DNA of 64,000 bases, taken from contig JASVEC010000018.1 in assembly GCA_030770535.1 (NCBI GenBank), positions 868,001 to 932,000 of the forward strand. The letters are read 5' to 3'. Position numbers and translations under genes: made by a program. Below, one piece after another: positions 1 through 11,789 of this stretch. The notes under the pieces are model-generated. The model did not search any database, had not been told where the DNA came from, and worked only from the letters and a program-made list of their open reading frames with translations. The DNA is from Batkoa obscura (Eukaryota; Entomophthoromycota; Entomophthoromycetes; Entomophthorales; Batkoaceae). The stretch's first letter is position 1, and each line of letters opens with the position of its first letter.

Positions 1-218
1 CTACTTCAATTTCTACCAATTTGATCCTTAATTGAAGTTCCTCCCTTAAAAATTACCTCATCTTTTTTAAAAATAGGTTGATTTCATTGGTGCTAATCAG
101 AATCAATTGGATATTTGTTAACTTCCCATAATTTCTTTAATTTCCATGCATCATTGTTAAGAATTGATATCAATTTATTTTGAATTTCATTCAACAAATT
201 AAATAAAAATCAATATAA

Positions 219-692
219 ATGGGTCAAGTTAGTCGAAGTATAGGAGTGCTTAGTGGTATTGTATTCAGTACTGGGTTTATATACGCATTTCGTAAAAATA
301 TTGAACGTGACATTCATAGTCAAACTGAAAGACTAAAGGATGTGGATTATTTATTAAATACTTCGTTTTTGCCTGAAGCTAAAAGGGCTGAAATAGAGGT
401 AAGTGTTTTTTGATCATAATTGAATTAAATCTTAATAAAATGCAGGATAAAATAAAATCATGATAAAAAGTGATATATTAATAAATTGTTTAATTTCTAG
501 GATCAACGTCCAGTTTACAGAGAAGTTTTAGCTAAACCATATGTATTGGAGTTAGTTGAAGGAGCTAAATCACATGCTCAAAAAGAGTTAATACCAGAAA
601 TTAAAAGTCAATGGAATGGTAAATTATATCAATTTGCTTCAGCTTTGAACAATATCGAAATTGATGTCAAAAATTGGTCCTTTAAATGGTAG
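219..692 (+). CDS. MIC12-like MICOS subunit (probable)
   Basis: Two exons, 219-398 and 501-692, are joined by a 102-nt GTAAGT...TTCTAG intron in phase 0 and give 123 residues. A hydrophobic stretch at about residues 5-24 (GVLSGIVFSTGFIYAF) is followed by a charged helix-rich region and a short C-terminus ending NWSFKW. This layout (single N-terminal membrane span, about 100-120 residues, tryptophan-containing tail) matches fungal Mic12/Aim5, a MICOS subunit that helps form mitochondrial cristae junctions in the inner membrane. Sequence identity to known members looks low, so the family call rests on architecture and the tail. Alternative: another small mitochondrial inner-membrane protein. 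Confidence 0.55.
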
Positions 693-1091
693 TCAAAGAA
701 GAATATGAAGTTGTTAAATTTTTAATTAAAATGAAAGTTTAGGTTTAAATTTTATATAATTATAAGTTTTTTGGGGATTTAAGTTATCATTTGATATTTT
801 TAGAATTTTATTGATTTGTTTTTAATGAATTTATTATTTCATATAATTAAAGGTTATAGATGTTTAGTTTATATTTATCACTACTATTCAAAATATACCT
901 ATATCACTTATTATAATATTTTATATTATTTATACAAACTAAAACCTCTAAACAATCCAAAAGTCTAGTAAAAAAAAATAAACCAATCAATTTAACTTTT
1001 TTTCAACTCTAAGTCATTCATTGGTTTAACTTCCAATCCGAAACATTTATTAAAGCTAAGAATTTTTTTTAAAAGCTTGTTTACCTTAACT
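693..1091. other. Intergenic, AT-rich
   Basis: This holds the 3' flank of the MIC12-like gene and the promoter side of RRS1. No coding sequence, structural RNA or repeat was recognised. Confidence 0.6.
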
Positions 1092-2342
1092 ATGGATCAA
1101 ATTGAAACTCAGTTAAATAAATTGGAAGAAGCCAAGTAAGTAGAATCAAAAGAATAGTAGAATTTATACTAAAAGATATTTATTTATAGAAAGAGTGTAC
1201 AAGTGGAAAAAGCCATTCCCTTAAATTATGATTTAGGGTTATTATGTGCTACAGATATTAATACCATGGATAACACTAAGTTCAAGTAAGACAAGACACT
1301 AAAATTGAAACTCTTCACTTCTAACACCTTTTTTTTCCAAAACAGAAAACTAGATGATAACCTTGATGATTATTTAAAAAGATATTGCCGTGATGGTATT
1401 CAATTATTATTAAATCAAGTATTTTCTCTCCCTGTAGTAGCTAGTGAAGATGGTTATATGGTTACATTACCAAAACCAAATACTTCATTACCACGTGAAA
1501 AGCCAGTAAGTTCTCTTATTTTCCTTCTTATTCTTCTTGTTTTTTAACTTAAATTTCTAGATTCCAAAACCTAAACCATTAACACGATGGGAGAAGTTTG
1601 CTAAGGCTAAAAACATCACGAATAAAAAACGAGAACGTATGGTTTATGATGAAGAAAGTGGAGAATATAAACCACGATATGGATATAAGGGTATTAATCA
1701 AGTAGCTAAAGATTGGTTAATGGAAGTACCAGATGGTGAAGATCCAAATGTTGATTTATATGCTAAAGAAAGAGAAGATAAAAAATCAAGAGTTGAAAAG
1801 AATTTAAAGAGACAAATGAGAAATGTGAGAGAAGCTAGCGGAGAAAATAAAGAAAAGGAAACTCCTAAAGAAATAGCTGCTAAATTAAGACAAGAAAGAA
1901 CAGTTAGAAAAGGCACCCTTGAAAGAGATGCTGTATTGGCTAAAGTTTCTACAGCTTCTATGGGTAAATTCGATAAAAAAATTGAGGGCGAAGCTAAAGC
2001 TAAGGGAGTTAGAAGAAAGGTAAACAGACTTGTTTTATTCCTGAAATAGTATATTTATATAAAAATTTCGTTAGTTTGAACCTACCATTGGTAAAGATTT
2101 AAAGCTTGAAAAGGATAGTAGTTTAAAAATCTTAAATAAATTAACGAACGGTAGTGCAGCTAAAGAACAAAAGAAAAAAGAAGTGGTTAATGTTAGAAAG
2201 GTAAATATCTATTGACTATAAGATGCTTTTGTAGATAATTTTTTATTTTTTATTTTTTTAGGCTATTAAAGTTACTGGTGCTAAAGCCAAAGAGGACCCT
2301 AAATCTAAAGGAAAAAGTTCTAAAGGCAAAGGTAGAAAATAG
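1092..2342 (+). CDS. RRS1: Ribosome biogenesis regulatory protein RRS1
   Basis: Six exons (1092-1135, 1190-1285, 1346-1505, 1561-2019, 2075-2200, 2262-2342) keep one frame and give 321 residues; introns are 54-61 nt. RRS1 works with Rpf2 to bring the 5S RNP (5S rRNA, uL5, uL18) into pre-60S particles in the nucleolus. The family core is visible: a leader ending in TSLPREKP, the LTRWEKFAKAK block, then MVYDEESGEYKPRYGYKG, followed by a lysine-rich helical tail ending SKGKGRK. Length is close to the usual for the family (yeast 203, human 365). The start is the first ATG in frame, with LNYDLGLLCATDIN shortly after, as in other RRS1 proteins. Confidence 0.95.
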
Positions 2343-3179
2343 ATCGAAGCAAAGAAAAATAGATAGAAATTATGAGGTTGAAGAATGTTTTATAGAGTCT
2401 ATTTTTTTATAATAAAATTGGAGTTGCAATGAATTGTTTATTTTTATTATTGTTATATGAATTAGTTTTGAAAATTGGATTTTACAGTTTAGATGAAAAA
2501 TCAAAATGATTTATAGTGCTTTTAATAAACTAATTATTGTTTAGTTGAATGACAATTTCTTGAAGTTGAATTTCCTTTTTTATACCAGTATCTCTGTTTA
2601 TATGATATTACTCCTTTTATAAAGTAAACGTTTTATTAAATCTTTAATATTTTTTTATAAAAAAGTAGAACATATTGAAAGAAATTTACTTTTATTTAAG
2701 TAACTAAAAATTTTATAAAAGGATAAGTTGCAACAAAATATTAAATTAAACTATTAAAATATAATTAATACTTTATTGTTTATATTTCAAATAAAAAAAT
2801 AGTAAGAATATTATATTAGCTTATTTATTTACATTTCGTATATAATAAAATTGATTAGATTAAAATTGTTAAAATCATACAATTGGCATTACTCTTTATT
2901 ATCTATAGCAGTATATATAGAAAGATTGTCATGTTTAAATAAGAATACTTAAGTGTTTTCGTGCATCAAAATGCTGCTTATCTATCAATATTTTAAAGTT
3001 GCATTTATAATTTTGTAAATAATTGGGACTGAAAATTTGTTTTGGAGTTTCATTAGATAAAGAGGAAATCAACGAATCGAGTCATCATTTTTCGAACTTT
3101 TAACTAAACTATTCAAATAAAATTCAAGATATAACTTTGATGAAAGAATATGAAAAAGAATATGGAAAAAGATACATAA
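2343..3179. other. Intergenic, no feature recognised
   Basis: Very AT-rich sequence between RRS1 and the transposase array. No gene, tRNA or MITE copy was seen. Confidence 0.6.
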
Positions 3180-4272
3180 ATAAATACAAAAAATTATTAA
3201 TAAAGATCGAGAAAGAATTATCGATTTACATATCAATAAGTCAAATGGCATCGAAGTTTCCAAAATATTAGACTTTGCTATTAGTACTGTTCAAGGAATT
3301 ATAGAAAAGTATCTTGATCGTAAAGACTATTTAAGAAAGCCGAAAGGATATTACAAAACAACTCTTAACTGATTCTCAACAAAAAGCTATTTAATCTTGG
3401 ATTGATAAATATTGTATTACTAAATCGAAAGCCATACAAAAAAGATTAAGGGAAGGAATGGATATAGATGGAAGTTTATTAGAAATAGAATCTTACATTA
3501 AAATCTTTAATTTCAATTCAAAACGTATCAATGTGCCATCTTATGATAATGATTTGACTACTTTTAAAGACAAGAGCATTTTATGCTAATTACTTTGTTA
3601 ACAACATGGGGATGTATTTTTGTGTTTAAGAATTTTACTAACAAATTTTCCGCTTAAATGGCGCTTAAAAAATCGAAAAAGTAATGAAATCAAAAAAAAC
3701 ACACTCCCATATATTAAAATTTATCGATTCTAAGATTCTGTTTATAAATGATACTACATTTAGTATTATAATCAAACGAATAAAAGTATTATCTAGAAGT
3801 AAAAAGACAGACTCACTTACTAAAGGACTTTGTAAAAAAATCATATCTAGGTTATGATATGGATATTAATGGAATAATTGAGTATCAAACTCAAATGCTT
3901 ACTTTTGATATTGAATTGTTTTATGAATTTATTAAATCCGTTGTTATCAAATTTAAAAAAAAAATCGGAAGCAATAAATATTATAAATAACGAATATGTT
4001 TACAGAGATCCAAAAGTTAGAGAACTTGTTAACCCAATGGACATGTTTTATTTCGTTCACTACTGAGTTTTATATTTTTAAATCCTGTTGAAATTATGTA
4101 TAGCAAATTAGTGCAATTGATCAGAACAAAAAATTCACAAAATGAGGATGAGTTATTTAAAATTTTTGGTAACGCTTTATCACAAATAATTGATAGTGAT
4201 TATAAGGGTTTTGATGAACATATGCTTGGTTGTTTAGCAAGATGTATGAAAAAAGAAGAGCTACTCGATTAA
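3180..4272 (+). pseudogene. Decayed Tc1/IS630-type transposase, array copy 1
   Basis: This is a relic of the same gene as the open copy at 4601. Recognisable stretches include the N-terminal helix-turn-helix (KDRERIIDLHINKSNG), the second helical region (KAIQKRLREGMDIDG) and the C-terminal catalytic region. It has no usable start, carries several stops and frame changes, and is split by a MITE at 3607-3709. The first catalytic Asp position reads Asn (codon 3747-3749, in LFINDTTF). The second also reads Asn (INNEY). The third acid is kept (NPVE). It is the first of six same-strand copies. Confidence 0.8.
3607..3709 (+). mobile_element. TGGGG-family MITE, 103 bp, inside transposase relic
   Basis: Family description: non-coding elements of about 100 bp begin TGGGGATGT and end ACATCCCCA, with an asymmetric interior (TTTAAGAATTTTACTAAC, then a core AAGCGCTATTTGAGCGG read on the other strand) and usually a TA on both sides. 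Plus here means the TTTAAGAATTTTAC half comes first. Short inverted ends and TA flanks suggest mobilisation by a Tc1/mariner-type enzyme. This copy lies in transposase copy 1; the relic's alignment to its neighbours resumes directly after it. Confidence 0.85.
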
Positions 4273-4600
4273 CAGACTCAAATTAAGTTCTACAGTTGAT
4301 TTTTTTTCAAATTTTTATGCATACTACATTACTCATCAAGAGATGAGTAAAATACCTCACAGAAATTTATAATATAAACAACAATAGTTAAAAGGCGTCA
4401 AATACGAAACCAAATACTAAATCGTGATCGAAACGGCCCTTCATTTCAACCTATTGCTTATTTTGTCTAATATCTTAAATTCATATTAGGAGCTAAAATA
4501 ATTGGGATTTTTAATAGTCGTTTGAGATTTTTATTGGTTTAATTGAAAAAAGATAAAATAATATTGAATTTTTCAAATTTAAGATTATTTAAAATTTCCA

Positions 4601-5602
4601 ATGAAATATAAAAATATCACTAACGAAGACCGAGAAAAAATTGTTAGTTCATATATCAATGGATCCAGTGCAACGAATATTGCCAAAGTAATGGGCTATA
4701 ACAGAGCTACTGTTTTTGGTATTATACAAAAGTATACAACTGGTAATGATTTTAAAAAAAAGGCAAATGTAGCTCAACGAACATTTATATCGGATGCTCA
4801 ACGAAAAATTATGCAATCATGGATTGATAAAGACTGTACCATTAAATTGAAAACAATAAAAACAAGATTGAAGGATGAAATGGGGATAGATGCAACATTG
4901 TCATGTATAGAATCCTATATGAAAGCATTTAATTTCTCTTTTAACCGTCTTAATTTACCTCCTCAAAACAATGAGCTGACTACTTTGGAAGCTCGTGCCC
5001 TTTATGCTGATAGTTTTATAAACAATGTAGCAAAGTATATAGGCTCAAAGGTTCTATTTATAAATGAAGCAACGTTTAGTATTTCAATGTCAACAAATAA
5101 AAATTTATTATCTGCAAAAAAGAGAGCTGATTTTATTGGCAAAGGATTTCGTAAAGCAATTGCATCAATGTGTTCTGCTATGAGTATAAATGGGTTAATT
5201 GAACATCAAACTCGAATGATGATTTTTGATACTGAATCATTCTATAAATTTATTGAGTCAGTTGTTGCTAAATTAGAGAAAACAAGCATGTCAGAAGCAA
5301 TAATTATTATGGATAATGCATGCATTGAAAAATATCTAAAAGTCAAAGAACTTATTGAGTCAAAAGGACATAGCTTAATTTGTTTGCCGCCCGCATCTGC
5401 GTTTTTAAATCCTAATGAAGTTATGTATATTAAATGGAAAGAATTAATCAGAGCAAAGGATCCACAAAATGGGAATGAATTAATTAAGGTTATTAATAAA
5501 GTTTTATCACAAATAGCTGATAGTGATTGTAAGGATTTTTACGAACATATGCTTAGTTATTTGCCAAGGTGTATGAAAAAAGAAGAGATACTTGATCAAT
5601 AA
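4601..5602 (+). CDS. Tc1/IS630-type transposase-derived protein, first catalytic Asp replaced (copy 2)
   Basis: An uninterrupted 333-residue frame. Residues 6-50 form a homeodomain-like helix-turn-helix (NEDREKIVSSYINGSSATNI), about 65-115 a second DNA-binding helical unit, and 150-285 a DDE_3 RNase-H-type domain. The catalytic positions are N155 (VLFINEATF, where the family has D), D238 (IIMDNACIE) and E273 (LNPNEVMY); 34 residues separate the last two, as in DD34E transposases. The loss of the first acid predicts no strand-transfer activity. No terminal inverted repeats were found around it, and it sits in a regular head-to-tail array. It may be a DNA-binding host protein derived from a transposase, or a recently inactivated transposon. 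Confidence 0.85.
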   Translation: MKYKNITNEDREKIVSSYINGSSATNIAKVMGYNRATVFGIIQKYTTGNDFKKKANVAQRTFISDAQRKIMQSWIDKDCTIKLKTIKTRLKDEMGIDATLSCIESYMKAFNFSFNRLNLPPQNNELTTLEARALYADSFINNVAKYIGSKVLFINEATFSISMSTNKNLLSAKKRADFIGKGFRKAIASMCSAMSINGLIEHQTRMMIFDTESFYKFIESVVAKLEKTSMSEAIIIMDNACIEKYLKVKELIESKGHSLICLPPASAFLNPNEVMYIKWKELIRAKDPQNGNELIKVINKVLSQIADSDCKDFYEHMLSYLPRCMKKEEILDQ

Positions 5603-5921
5603 ATTCGTTAAGCTTTTACATTATTTTAGTTTTCTGGCACGAGATTTGATGTATACCTGTCTCGCTTATCCTTCTGTAAGCAAAGCGCCTCATAATAATT
5701 TGTGAGTATGATGAACACACACAATTACAAAGTATTTCAAGATGAAATTAGAGCTCTAAATTAGTAGTGAAAGTTATTTTTGTATTTCAATATATTAATT
5801 ATTTTATAATAAGCTTAAATTTAAAAGTTCGAATTGTAAAATTATTAGCTGAATTACTCAACAAATATAGTTTAAATTTATTAGTCCAAAAATCAAATTT
5901 ATCCTTTATTTATAGTTTTAA

Positions 5922-6960
5922 ATGTCATCTCTAACTCGAAAGAAATATGCTTCTATAAGTAGTGAAGGAAGAAAAAGAATTGTCAACTCGTATATCAATG
6001 ATTACAGTGCAGGACGAATTGTTAAATTAATGGATCGCGAAGGAGTTACTCTTTATGATGTAGTAAAAAAGTATACTGATAGAAAAGATTATTTAAAAAA
6101 CCACAGACAATAAACGATAAAATTAAAAAGATATCGAATTCTAATGAAAAGGTTATCTAATTTTGGTTTGATGAAGGCTGTAGCATATTGTTAAAAGCAA
6201 TAAAGCAGAGATTCATGGATGAAATGGGGATGGACGCAAACATATCAACTATACCAAACTATATAGAAGAGTTTGACTATTCTTTCAAGCGTATTAATCT
6301 AGTTACTCAAATAAATAATTTAGTTACTTTGGAAACCTGAGCATATTATGCTAATTTCTATATCAATCAAGTACAAAGGTTTGATGAATCTGAGATATCC
6401 TTTATAAACAAAGTGACGTTTTTGATTAAAATGTATAAAAGACTTAAAAAAGGGAATTGAAACAAAAAACGTTCTCCTATTGGTCCTGGGTTCAGTATAA
6501 AAAACGTATCACTATGGTATGGGATAGCTAAAAATGAAATAGCCAAATATAAGGCTCAAGTAAATCCACCCAATGTTGAATCCTTTTATCACTTTATTAA
6601 ATCAATTATTACTTAACTTACTCAAACAAATGTATCAAGAATTACAACAACTATGAATAATGATTATATCGATAGAGATCCAGATACCAGATGACTCATT
6701 CAAGCAAATGGGCAGAGGTTAATCTGCTTACCACCTAGCTCTGTATTTCTAAGTCCTATTGAGTTTATGTGTTTTAAATGGATATAACTTATAAGAGAAA
6801 AAGATTCAAAGAATGAGAGGGAGTTGTTTGATATGTTTTATATGTTTTGTGTAGTTGATAGCCTTGTATCAGAAATAGCTAGTAATAGTTGTCGTTTTTT
6901 TACAATACCATGTTACGCTTTTTATCTGGATGCATAAGAAAAGGAGTGGTATTTAATAGA
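5922..6960 (+). pseudogene. Decayed transposase-derived gene, array copy 3
   Basis: It starts with MSSLTRKKYASISSEGRKRI, close to the start of copy 4, and is open for only 63 codons before stops and frame changes. The second helical region (KQRFMDEMGMDA) and the catalytic block remain readable. The first catalytic position is Asn (codon 6407-6409, SFINKVTF) and the second reads Asn (MNNDYID); the third acid is kept (SPIEFM). Its 5' end lies 1,321 bp from that of copy 2. Confidence 0.8.
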
Positions 6961-7287
6961 TTTTATGAGGATTTTACATTGCTATTTTTTCAATTTTATT
7001 TCATCTTATAAGCTTTTATCTATTCCTAAGTCGCCCACTCTTCGATAAGTTAAATACTTTATAGTAATTTGAAGATAAGATAAACAACTTTATAGCTACA
7101 AAATATTATAATAAAAAACTAAATACTAAATTTACAATGAAAGTAACTCTTTTATTATAACTTACTAATGATTTTTTACCAAGTTTAAACTTAATAAAAA
7201 TTATTCAAATCTTTGATGTTAGACAACAAAAATTACCTAAATTGATTAAAGCACAAAAAGTAGCTTATTCTTTTTTCTTAATTTTAA

Positions 7288-8337
7288 ATGTCGTCTCCAA
7301 CTAGAAAGAAATACAACTGTACAGATAATGCTGATAGAGAAAGAATTGTAAAATCGTACATCAATGGGAACAATCCACCTGACATTGCTAGGGTAATGGG
7401 CTACAATAAAAGGACTGTTATGGATATTATAAAAAAGTATACCGAAGGGAAAGATTTCTATAAACAACCACGAACAGGAAGGCCCAAAAATAAAGTTATA
7501 TCAGAATCTCATTTAAAAATTATCCAATCTTGGGTTGATGAAGATTGTAAAATTGCATTAAAAACAATAAAAGAGAAACTTATGAATGAAATGGGAATAA
7601 GTGCTGGCAAATCAACTATCTCGAAGCATATGAAAGAATTTAATTTCTCTTTCAAGCGTATTAATCCAATCACTCAAAGTAATGATATAGTTCTCCAAGA
7701 CAATAACTTGGTAATTTTGGAAACGCGAGCCTATTATGCCAATTTCTTTATGAATCAAATGCAAAGGTTTGATGATTCTAAATTTTTCTTTATAAATGTA
7801 GCAACCTTTTCTGTTATGATGCGTTCAAAGTTTAAACAAGAAGAAATTAAAAACAAAAAGTTTACTTCCCTTGGTCCTGGATTCAGTCTAAAAGATATAT
7901 CAATGTATTGTGCTATAAGTAGAAATGGTATAGTTAAATATCAGAATCAAGTAAGTTTTTTTGATACTGAATCATTTTATCGTTTCATTGAATTGATCAT
8001 CGCTCAACTCGCTCATAAGAATATAACGGATGCTATGATATTCGTGGATAATGATTATGTTGATAAAGATGCAAATATTAGAGGACTTATTGGATCAAAT
8101 GGACATAGATTAATTTGTTTGCCACCGAATTCCCCGTTTTTAAATCCTGTTGAGTCTATATATACTAAGTGGATGCAATTGATAAGAGCAGAGGATCCAC
8201 AGAATGAGAAGAAGTTATTTGAAGTTATGGATAGTGCTTTGGTGGAAATAACCAGTAATGATTGTAATTCTTTTTACAATACTATGCTACATTTTTTACC
8301 CAGGTGTACAAGAAAAGAAATAATATCTAGTCAATAA
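7288..8337 (+). CDS. Tc1/IS630-type transposase-derived protein, first catalytic Asp replaced (copy 4)
   Basis: An uninterrupted 349-residue frame with the same architecture as copy 2 but strongly diverged from it. The helix-turn-helix spans about residues 14-55, a GRP linker motif lies at 64-66, the second helical unit at 72-125 and the DDE_3 domain at 165-300. Catalytic positions are N170 (FFINVATF), D254 (IFVDNDYVD) and E289 (LNPVESIY), again with 34 residues between the last two. The frame has been kept open despite divergence, which suggests either recent activity or selection for a non-catalytic role. The start codon context (ttttaaATGTC) matches those of copies 3 and 5. Confidence 0.85.
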   Translation: MSSPTRKKYNCTDNADRERIVKSYINGNNPPDIARVMGYNKRTVMDIIKKYTEGKDFYKQPRTGRPKNKVISESHLKIIQSWVDEDCKIALKTIKEKLMNEMGISAGKSTISKHMKEFNFSFKRINPITQSNDIVLQDNNLVILETRAYYANFFMNQMQRFDDSKFFFINVATFSVMMRSKFKQEEIKNKKFTSLGPGFSLKDISMYCAISRNGIVKYQNQVSFFDTESFYRFIELIIAQLAHKNITDAMIFVDNDYVDKDANIRGLIGSNGHRLICLPPNSPFLNPVESIYTKWMQLIRAEDPQNEKKLFEVMDSALVEITSNDCNSFYNTMLHFLPRCTRKEIISSQ

Positions 8338-8652
8338 CAAATACAGTTTCATTTATAGTATTGATGTTTATTTGGTTTACAAGTCTTGGTATATATTTGA
8401 GTCATATTAATCCTTTATTGAATGAAAGTTCTTTTGTGATTTATTTAAAAAACAGTAACTGAAACTATAGAATAATGTAACATAAATTTTATACACTGAA
8501 TCAATGATGGAAACTACTCTTTTCCTTTCACTATTTTCTATTTAAACAAAATTTAAATCTAAATCAAGGCTTAAATAAAAAACTAAAATTCTTAATTATC
8601 AAAAAATAATTTGTTCTTTCAATTTTAAAAAAGGTTGTTTTTATAAGTTCAA

Positions 8653-9693
8653 ATGTCATCTCCAACTAAAAAAAACTGGCTCTTATTAGGAATAATGATA
8701 GATGAGGGATTATCAAATCCTGCATTAGAAGAGACATTGTAAAAGAGATTGCTAAAATGATGGGATATAGTGAGAAAGCTGTTCGTAGAGTTATTCAAAG
8801 ATATAACGAAGGAAAAGCTTATCTTAAAAGACCAGTGCCAGGAAGGCCTAAAAATAAATTTATATCGGTTTTCCAAAAAAACAATTCAGCCTTGGCCTGA
8901 TGAAGACTGTACTATTTCATTAAATAGAATAAGGAAAAAACGCATGAATGAAATGAGAATAAACCCAAGCAAGATAACTGTAAAAATGTATGTAAAAAAG
9001 TCTCACTAGTCTCCCAGGCATATTGATCCAGCCACTCAAAATAATGAGTTAACTCCTCAAAAAATGATTTGGGTACTTTGGGAACGCAAGCTTATCATAT
9101 CATTTACTTTATGAATTAAATGTGAAGATTTGATGAATCTAAGCTTTTTTTGTGAATGAAGCAACGTTTTTCCTTGGAGCATGTACAAAGTATAGACAAA
9201 AAGAAATCACTCGCAAAGAATTCCCGTCTCTTCGCACTAGATTCGGAATGAACAACATACCACTGTGCTGCGCAATGAATAAACATGGTATAGTTAAATT
9301 TAAAACACAAATAGATTCTTTTGGCATTGAATCATTTTACCAATTCATTGAAATGATAATGATTGAACAAGCTCAAAAAATATATTAGATACAACGTTTG
9401 TAATGAATAACGAATATGTTGATAGATATCCAAATGTAAGAGGACTCATAAGATCAAATAGATACATACTGATTTTTTTTACCACTCGATTTTTCGTTTC
9501 TAAACCCTATTAGTTGTATATATACTAAATGGATACAGTTAATTTGTGCAAAAGATCCACAAAATGAAAAAACTTTTTGAAGTTATGGATGGTGCTTTTT
9601 TTAGGGACTTCAGAATCTTATTATAGCAATCTCCATGGAAACATATTCGGCTTTCTACTAAGGTCTATAAAAAAGGAGCGATACTTGGTTAGT
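8653..9693 (+). pseudogene. Decayed transposase-derived gene, array copy 5
   Basis: It begins MSSPTKKNWLL and keeps family blocks such as KAVRRVIQRYNEGKAYLKRP, GRPKNKF and WPDEDCTISLNRIRKK. Several stops and frame changes break it. The first catalytic position is Asn (codon 9155-9157, FFVNEATF); the second reads Asn (MNNEYVD) and the third acid is lost (NPISCI). It starts 1,365 bp after copy 4. Confidence 0.8.
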
Positions 9694-10640
9694 AAATCAT
9701 CAATTTGAGCTATTTTGATTTTCTATTTTAAATATCTAACATTTTTTGTGTGGAATTAATTTTATTCTAATTTGTATTTATCCTTTGAGTAAGCTTTCTA
9801 GTAATTTTTGTTACAGAGTAATATAATCAAGGAGCACCATACCACGAAACCAAAATAATAAACAGTGTAGCGCTATAATAATTCATGTTTTTAAGCTATT
9901 ACTCAATTCAATAACTTAATATTTACACAGGGATACCGAAATATCGTTAGAAGCTTCTTTTTAATTGTTTAGCATAATATGAGAGTGTTTTCTTGACTTC
10001 ATTACTTTTTCATTTTTTAAGCACTATTTAAGCGGAAAATTTGTTAGTAAAATTCTTAAACACAGAAATACATCGCCATATAGTTAGTTATATGAAAGAC
10101 TTACTACAGTTTCTGAAAGTAGAAATAACTCCCTGACAATTCAAGTCAGAAAATGTATTGCTATAAGTAAAAGGTGTGCTATTCTAAAATATTTATACCA
10201 AGTTCTTCTTAGGTCAAGCCAAGGTATGGTGTGATAATCATCAGAAGTCGACGGAGTTTGTGGTCCATGGTTTTCAGTAAGTTAGGGCATATTCAATATT
10301 ACTGTGGGATCAAACACTACTTCCCTTGCAGAAAATACTAGGAAGGACTCGAATAATCCAGCTTGAACCATTAATTATTATAACTAATAATACATATTAA
10401 ATACTGGAGCTATAAAATAACTAGCTAAGGTTACAAAATATAATTCTTGGCAGTTTAATAAATAATACAAATAAGGATTTTTAAAAAAAGGATGTTTAAT
10501 GTAACAATGTTTCCTATTTCTTATAAAGTTAACAAAGCTTTAATAAAACCTTTATCTCTGATATATTTTTGCTTCACAACAACTTACCATCAATGAATTA
10601 GTTTTACCTACGCCTATTTTCCTCACAGTGAGATGTTATT
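9694..10640. other. Intergenic after array copy 5
   Basis: This contains one MITE (9980-10078) and, at about 10200-10370, a patch less AT-rich than its surroundings for which no frame on either strand gave a recognisable product. Otherwise nothing is seen. Confidence 0.5.
9980..10078 (-). mobile_element. TGGGG-family MITE, 99 bp
   Basis: The left end is changed to TGAGAGTG and the right end to CATCGCCA; TA lies on both sides. The core AAGCACTATTTAAGCGG is recognisable. Confidence 0.8.
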
Positions 10641-10649
10641 CAAAATGGC

Positions 10650-11475
10650 TCTTCCAAGTTAAAATGCTGTAAATCTATAAGCTTCCTAAGTACTGTTCCT
10701 TTTATTGACTATATATAATATCATGCAAACTTGACTAAATTTTGTTAATGATTTTAATAAAATAAAAAAGCAACTTTCTTGTATACACTATCGCTTCCGA
10801 ATTTCTAGTGTCATGTATTTGATTGATGTTTCTAGCAAGCCCACCTTAGCCCTAAATACTGTTTCATCATAACATTTTCTGAAGCATATTTTATTTCACG
10901 ACTTGCACACAATATGTATTTCTCGCATTTATAACTAGTAGAATTTGATCCAATTTTAAATCTTTTGAGATAAAAATAAAAACTTATTCATCGGCATATT
11001 TTTTGTGCACATAAAATATCTAATAGCACCCATCTTTAGAGTAACTTCGTTTCAAATATCTAGATTATATATCTACTTAAATCCAACTTGTGAACTTCTA
11101 AATATCAAATCAAAAAAATGATCCTCTTTCTACTACCTTGAGTTCAACTTTTACACTTTCCTGTTATCTACGTCTATGCGTTCTCTTCTTGACATAGGAC
11201 ATTGTAACGCCCCTATTTTACCATTTAGCATCTAAGGAACTTTAACACTAATTAAAAATCTGTTTAATGTGCTACATATAACTTAACAAGTAATATGAGG
11301 ATATCTGATCATTATCATTATCCCTTGAATAAATATACTAATATAAATCATCTCTATATCTGTTGACAATAATGTTTTGAATTTAATTTAAGTAAATAAA
11401 TTGAAATTTTAATTTGTGTCCATATTGATATTTTAAGTAAGTTGTTGCATTGTCTATTGCTACTTCAAAGACATT
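10650..11475. repeat. Diverged direct duplication, copy 1
   Basis: This block recurs in diverged form at 11790-12620 in the same orientation. Shared landmarks in order are TTTATTGACTATATA, TTATAACTAGTAG, AAATATCTAATAG, TTCTTGACATAGG, GTAACGCCCC, CTACATATAACTT and ATAATGTTTTGAATT. No frame is open. Read on the minus strand, some segments look coding-like (for example ALQCPMSRRERIDVDN), so it may be a decayed gene, but no product is recognised. Confidence 0.45.
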
Positions 11476-11789
11476 CAGCCAAGGACTACTGAAGCATTAC
11501 TTTCCATATTAATTAAGAAATACAACTTATATAACAAAAATCAATGATTGTTTTGATTTCTACCTAGTTATAACAAAACTATTAAGTTATTGAACATCAA
11601 AAATAGTTATTATATGTCATCAAACAAAAAATTTCAATTTGTTAATAATTGAGACGGATTTATGTAATTTTATTCAAAATAGTTTTTGTAATTCAATAAT
11701 TTTAAGCTGAAACTAGTGTAAATAAATTAAGTTTTTATTCACTGTTTTCCAATTCACGAAGTTCAAATGTCCAAACCAAAGCAAACTAC

